Source: Larix sibirica
Lineage: Eukaryota > Streptophyta > Pinopsida > Pinales > Pinaceae
Direction: 5' to 3'
DNA: 22,700 nt
Assembly (NCBI GenBank): GCA_004151065.3
Contig: NWUY0300005105.1
Span: forward strand, 19,123-41,822
The translations under genes were made by a program, and so were the position numbers. Below, piece by piece: positions 18,766 through 22,700 of this stretch (positions within the stretch are counted from its first letter, which is position 1; every line of letters starts with the position of its first letter). Under the pieces are notes generated by a model. It did no database searches. It was not told where the DNA came from and saw only the letters and a list, made by a program, of their open reading frames with translations.

Positions 18766-19013
18766 TGCAAGAAGACCTAGACAATAACAATTAACTAAGA
18801 AATTAAACCAAGAATAATGTTCAATCACACAAGAGATAAGCTTAGACAATAGACTCTCAACTTTATTAAGAGACAGGTGAGCCTTTCATAAGCAAGGCAA
18901 GCTTTAACCTATCTAATTATCTAATTGGTTACAATAAGACAGAGTTCACACTGCTGAGGAAAATAAAGAAGGTGCCTCCCTAGAAGGAGTGCCCTACTCA
19001 ATGAGAGTGGCCA
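18766..19013 (-). repeat. 248-bp LTR of the minus-strand gypsy-like element (5' copy)
   Basis: Partner of 11865-12112, of equal length, starting TGGCCACT and ending CTTGCA on the minus strand. Its TATA box is mutated (TTATGAAAGG). The primer binding site follows. Confidence 0.75.
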
Positions 19014-19205
19014 AGGAAGTGGTGTGCCCTTCCTGGTATCCCATGAAGGCTAGGTGGCGATGGTGCACTTTGAATGTCATGACTCCTTAACTCCCTGACC
19101 AACATAACAACAAAAGTTCTATATGTTGGAAAGCATATAGGAACATCCTCGAAGGGACTTCAAGGTCATTTTGATCAAGAGACTTTACCTATCTCATTAC
19201 TCACT

Positions 19206-20510
19206 GTGATGATAGCCCCTGTTGGAGAATCTAATAACTCCTTGTGCTTTGGCAATCCATGCTTCTTAGAGGCTAGGGAGAGAGAAATTGCTAACACATT
19301 TGAAATTATTAGTTCAAATGGAAATAAAAATGATCCTAATTCTAACAAGGGATTTGTAGGTCAAAGTTTTGGATTTAGGGGAATTGTTAGGGTTTTGTAG
19401 CTCAGTCGAAGTTTGAGAGCCAAGAATTATCAACTTTGCAAAGATGAAAAAAGAAGTGTGTTAAGCTTTTGTAGAATGATAAAGCCTAGTGTTTGGAGAA
19501 GATATGTGTCTAGAGTAAGAATTGAAAATGGAGATTATAAAAACACTTATGGGGAAGTTTCTTATTAGGAAATGCTTAGAACAATCTTTAGGCCTGTGGT
19601 TGGAGTAGATGCGAAATCCGATGTCGGGGTATACCAAAATTTCATTTTCTAGTTCATGGGTGGCTAACTGCTTTCTCATTCAAATCAATGATGGATCCTA
19701 ACTTGATTAAAAAAAGGTGGTTTTTGGGTTCAATTTTTTAAATCTTGAAACAATGGTCTCCTTGTTTTGATCCCCGCAAAGAATTAAATTCACGATAATA
19801 GACCTAGATTAAACGTTTGGGTTTGCCTATGGAGTAAGTGTTTGAAAAAATCTTAAGAGATTTTGGGAACTGTTTGGGATCTTTCATAGATATTAATGAT
19901 AGTTTTAAAAGGACACAATCCAAAATTGTGGAAATATTTTTGGTAGACATTGATATGAAGGGTGGTTTTCCTAACGTTATAGATAATGATTTCTAGATGG
20001 GAATATTCTCATATTTTAGATTATGAAGGGGTTCTTTTTCATTGTGTCTAATGTCATGGTTATGGTCGTGTTGCAGAATACTTCTCATTAAATTTCTTAA
20101 ATCCAAATGGAGGAGTAAACCCTTAGTTTCATTGATTTTGTGGAGAATATCAATTTGTCGATGTCAAAGACTATAGGGGGGAGTATTCATTCAATGATTG
20201 ATGGACAAGTGCACCATAAAGATTCATAAGATAGGTTGATAGGTCAAACCTTTGAAGTAGAGTGTTGTTCAAAGTATGTGGGGTGTCTTAATGGGGACAA
20301 GGCTTTCATGGAGGCATGCCTACAAGCTTCTTAGAAGGACTCTCTACTTGAAAGAGAGGAACTAAAGATGGATGTGATGCTAATGGATGTGGGCATCATT
20401 TAAAGATCTCAAGTAATGGGTAAGCCTAACATTCTTCCCTCTCTAATTGAAAGTGTTGAAACTTCCAGTCCTCTAAAATTGCCAATGGATTAGTGCTCAG
20501 ACCCAGGGAA
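19206..20510 (+). pseudogene. LINE (L1-type) ORF1 pseudogene
   Basis: A nucleic-acid-binding ORF1 remnant of a plant non-LTR retrotransposon. An open stretch at 19206-19400 is followed by segments in shifting frames. These include MIKPSVWRRYVSRVRIENGD (about 19480), LIKKRWFLGSIF (about 19700), KILRDFGNCLGSFIDIND (about 19848-19900) and IVEIFLVDIDMKGGFPNVI, which follow the plant L1 ORF1 (DUF4283-like) order. A zinc knuckle at 20043-20084 of form C-x2-C-x4-H-x4-C is damaged: a stop lies between the Cys residues, Arg replaces His and Phe replaces the last Cys. The 5' end of the LINE is not defined and may lie anywhere from 19014 to 19206. Confidence 0.7.
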
Positions 20511-20945
20511 TATCCCTTATAGACCTAAAATTAAGCAATGGGGGTTTTAAAAAAAACACCAAAAAAGGACCCTTATTTAGCTTTTGGGGGATTTCTCTAA
20601 GGAAAATGTCCCTTTCTCTTCTAGGTTTTCTAGGGTTTCTTCCAAAAAGCTTGATTGGGTACAAAACCTTTCTCTATATTCCTCTTCTTCAAAGGAAGAC
20701 TCATTTTTGTACAAATAATTTATATTTTCCTAGATCTAAGAAAATTGTCCTCTTGACAGGATATTCTACAATAAGGGGGGGGGGTATTGGGATGGATGTT
20801 GAGAAAGATAAAAACATCAGCTCTTTAAAATAAAATCCTCCCTTGATCACACATAATACAGAGCATTGTACAATATCTAAAGTGGGGAGAAACAAATCAT
20901 TATGTGGGCACCTAGAGCAAGCCAAGCCCTTGTGAGTGTTCACTA

Positions 20946-22390
20946 ATGATAGTTTTCTCTTTCAATGTGAGAGGTTTGGGTAGATCCTAAAAGAAGCTAT
21001 CCTAGGTAGACTATTTTATTTACACAATCCTAGTATTATGATGTTGCAAGAGACTATGGGTTTAGGAAAGAAAAGTATAGAGGATTTAACGAAATTACTA
21101 GCGAATTAGGGTTTTCTTTCTATAAATGCGAAACAAAGATATAGGAGTCTAGTTCTTAGAGTGGTGAAGGATATCTTTCAGACCGATCAACCCAATTTAT
21201 TTTGTTTTAGGGGTAGGTGTTCAATTTTTTCCTATGGCTTGGGGAAGGCATATCTAGTGAGAAATATATATGGTCCCTTTAATGGACTGGTTCAATACTA
21301 GGAAGTGTTATTCACAAACAAATCTATGGAACATGAGAGGTTAACCCTAAGGGGAAGTTGAACCTAACAACCAATATTTTAGAGATGCGAGAGTCAAATA
21401 TTAGGGTTGACACATTAGCAAACTTCTTACAACACGAATTTGAGTCAACAAAACTGGTTGATGTAGAACCAATCAAAATTGTACCTACTTAGTGAATAAT
21501 AAAGTAGGGAATATTCAATATCTAAGAAATTGCACCATTTTTTTGTTTAAGAAAATGTTTTATCTTACGAGGAAATAATTAGGTCATGGGTGTCTTTAAG
21601 AAGTGAATATGACCATATTTTGATCCTCCCTCAAATTGATAAGGAGGATAGGAAACCCATAATCCCGTTTAAGTTCAATCCTTCATGAATTGAGGAAGAG
21701 GAATTCCAAGATTAGTTAAGGCCCATTTGCAAAATTATGACATATATAAGAGGCACTCAAGTAGTTATCATTTAAACTTGTTGGAAATTCTAACAAGTTT
21801 AAGGAAGGTAAGAACAAAAGTCACATATTAGGCTTATAACAAACATAAAAACCTAGACGAGGACCTTAGTTTAGTAGAAGGTCAGATATCTAAAAGTCTT
21901 CTTGAATATGGGGAAGGTGTTTTTAATGCAACCTCCAAAGAAAATATGAGATCTTTGGGAGGGAAGAGAGAAAGTTGATGGCGGAAAATGAAGCTTAATG
22001 GAGGATTAAAAGTATAACAATTTGGACCCTTAAAAATAGGGATGTAAATTTTTTTTTTTTCGTAACTATGCAAATTATATAAGGAATGTTAATACCATAC
22101 GGGAGATGCCTAAAGAATATGGTAGTATGGCCAGGAAGTTCCATGAGGTTTTACAGTTGGGGTTTATCATTTCTAAGCATATTCAAAGAACCCTTCATGG
22201 ATAATATTCCATAGGTTTTAAACCTTACTACTTTAATCCCTAGGTTGGTCAATAAGGAAGAAAATGAGATGTCATCAGAGGAAGTCTCAAAAGAAGAATT
22301 AAAAGTTGTTTGGACTTCTTTCAAAAGGATCAAATCCTAATCCATATGAATAGACAAAGGAGATCTATGAGATGTTTGAGGAGGATATGC
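20946..22390 (+). pseudogene. LINE (L1-type) ORF2 pseudogene: endonuclease and linker, RT cut off
   Basis: ORF2 remnant starting MIVFSFNVRGLGRS (endonuclease N-terminus; NVRGLG from 20964). MLQETMGLG follows (catalytic Glu in LQET at 21044-21055), then an internally deleted stretch, NIYGPFNG (about 21262) and SNIRVDTLANFLQHEFESTK (about 21394). The linker follows with NKHKNLDEDLSLVEGQISKS and EYGEGVFNATSKENMRS (about 21840-21950), NYANYIRNVNTIREMPKEYG (about 22064-22123), and VNKEENEMSSEEVSKEELKV (about 22248), the block just before RT. Frames shift often and stops are frequent. At 22391 the LINE is interrupted by an LTR-like sequence, so RT is absent. A conventional L1 ORF2 would continue with RT and a Cys-rich end. 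Confidence 0.82.
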
Positions 22391-22700
22391 TGTAATATCC
22401 CTGACCTAAGATAATATGATATTATCTCAAATTTTAAAACTTACAGTACAACTTTTTCACCGGCAAAGACTAGTTAACATAACTAGTGCAAAGGGCTAGT
22501 TTAGGGCACAAGCAGATTCTCCTGGGTTATGAATTTGGGATATTTATGTTATGCCAAATGTATGGGTGAACGTGAATCAAAAAACATATCAGAAACAAGT
22601 CCAACCTCTGATTCCTATGCACAAATTACTGGGGCCATTTACATTTCAACAACAACAGGAGCTGATGTCTACTTTGAGGCTTCCTGGGCACTCCATCATC
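22391..22700 (+). mobile_element. Start of another gypsy-type LTR inserted in the LINE
   Basis: LINE homology stops at 22390 and the next bases are TGTAATATCCCTGACC, the common start of plant gypsy LTRs (compare TGTAAGATCCCC at 13760). Two perfect inverted repeats lie within the first 100 bases. The right end lies outside the window, so the target duplication cannot be tested. The last five bases before it are TATGC. Confidence 0.55.
22410..22487. repeat. Two perfect palindromic hairpins near the LTR start
   Basis: GATAATATGATATTATC (22410-22426) has 8-bp arms with a 1-nt centre. ACTAGTTAACATAACTAGT (22469-22487) has 8-bp arms with a 3-nt loop. Confidence 0.7.

Noticed and set aside
20701-20943. 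Minus-strand ORF of 80 codons between LINE ORF1 and ORF2
   Set aside because: It is antisense to the LINE inter-ORF region and has no homology.

Overview
The window looks like intergenic DNA from a large, repeat-rich plant nuclear genome. The evidence is plant-type Ty3/gypsy and Ty1/copia fragments, a plant L1-type LINE, tRNA-derived SINE-like heads, and a fragment resembling a plant tonoplast aquaporin. A gymnosperm is possible but cannot be shown from sequence alone. I found no intact host gene. Nearly all coding signal is pseudogenic, with frameshifts and in-frame stops.

Layout. Bases 1-1574 are the right-hand part of a long LTR. It is followed by an initiator-Met-tRNA type primer binding site and a decayed gypsy gag-protease-RT (1713-4236). 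The reading breaks at an ambiguous base (n, 4237), and the next base begins a Ty1/copia reverse transcriptase remnant (4238-4498). Bases 4.5-7.1 kb are AT-rich, non-coding, and hold short tandem repeats and hairpins. Around 7.7-8.0 kb there is a chimeric ORF that joins an aquaporin (TIP-like) N-terminus to leucine-rich repeats. A SINE-like head, tandem repeats and an unassigned decayed minus-strand ORF with an in-frame internal duplication follow (8.2-9.9 kb). Bases 9.9-11.8 kb are non-coding with tandem repeats, an RY/G-box cluster and two more SINE-like heads.

The right half is a nest. A minus-strand gypsy-like element (11865-19013) has two 248-bp LTRs, an untranslated leader, gag and protease, but no pol. 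Its leader is split by a long solo LTR (13760-18384) of the same family as the LTR at the window start. That solo LTR is flanked by a perfect 5-bp target-site duplication (GCTCG) and contains a 1.2-kb tandem duplication and a duplicated 102-bp TATA-box module. A plus-strand LINE pseudogene (ORF1 with a degenerate zinc knuckle, ORF2 with an endonuclease) fills 19.2-22.39 kb. It is cut by what looks like the start of another gypsy LTR (TGTAATATCCC, 22391 to the end).

The features do not form a working pathway. They are layers of transposon insertion and decay. The points most worth checking are the nested solo LTR, the TIP-LRR chimera, the gag-protease-only element, and the two n positions, at least one of which may be an assembly join.
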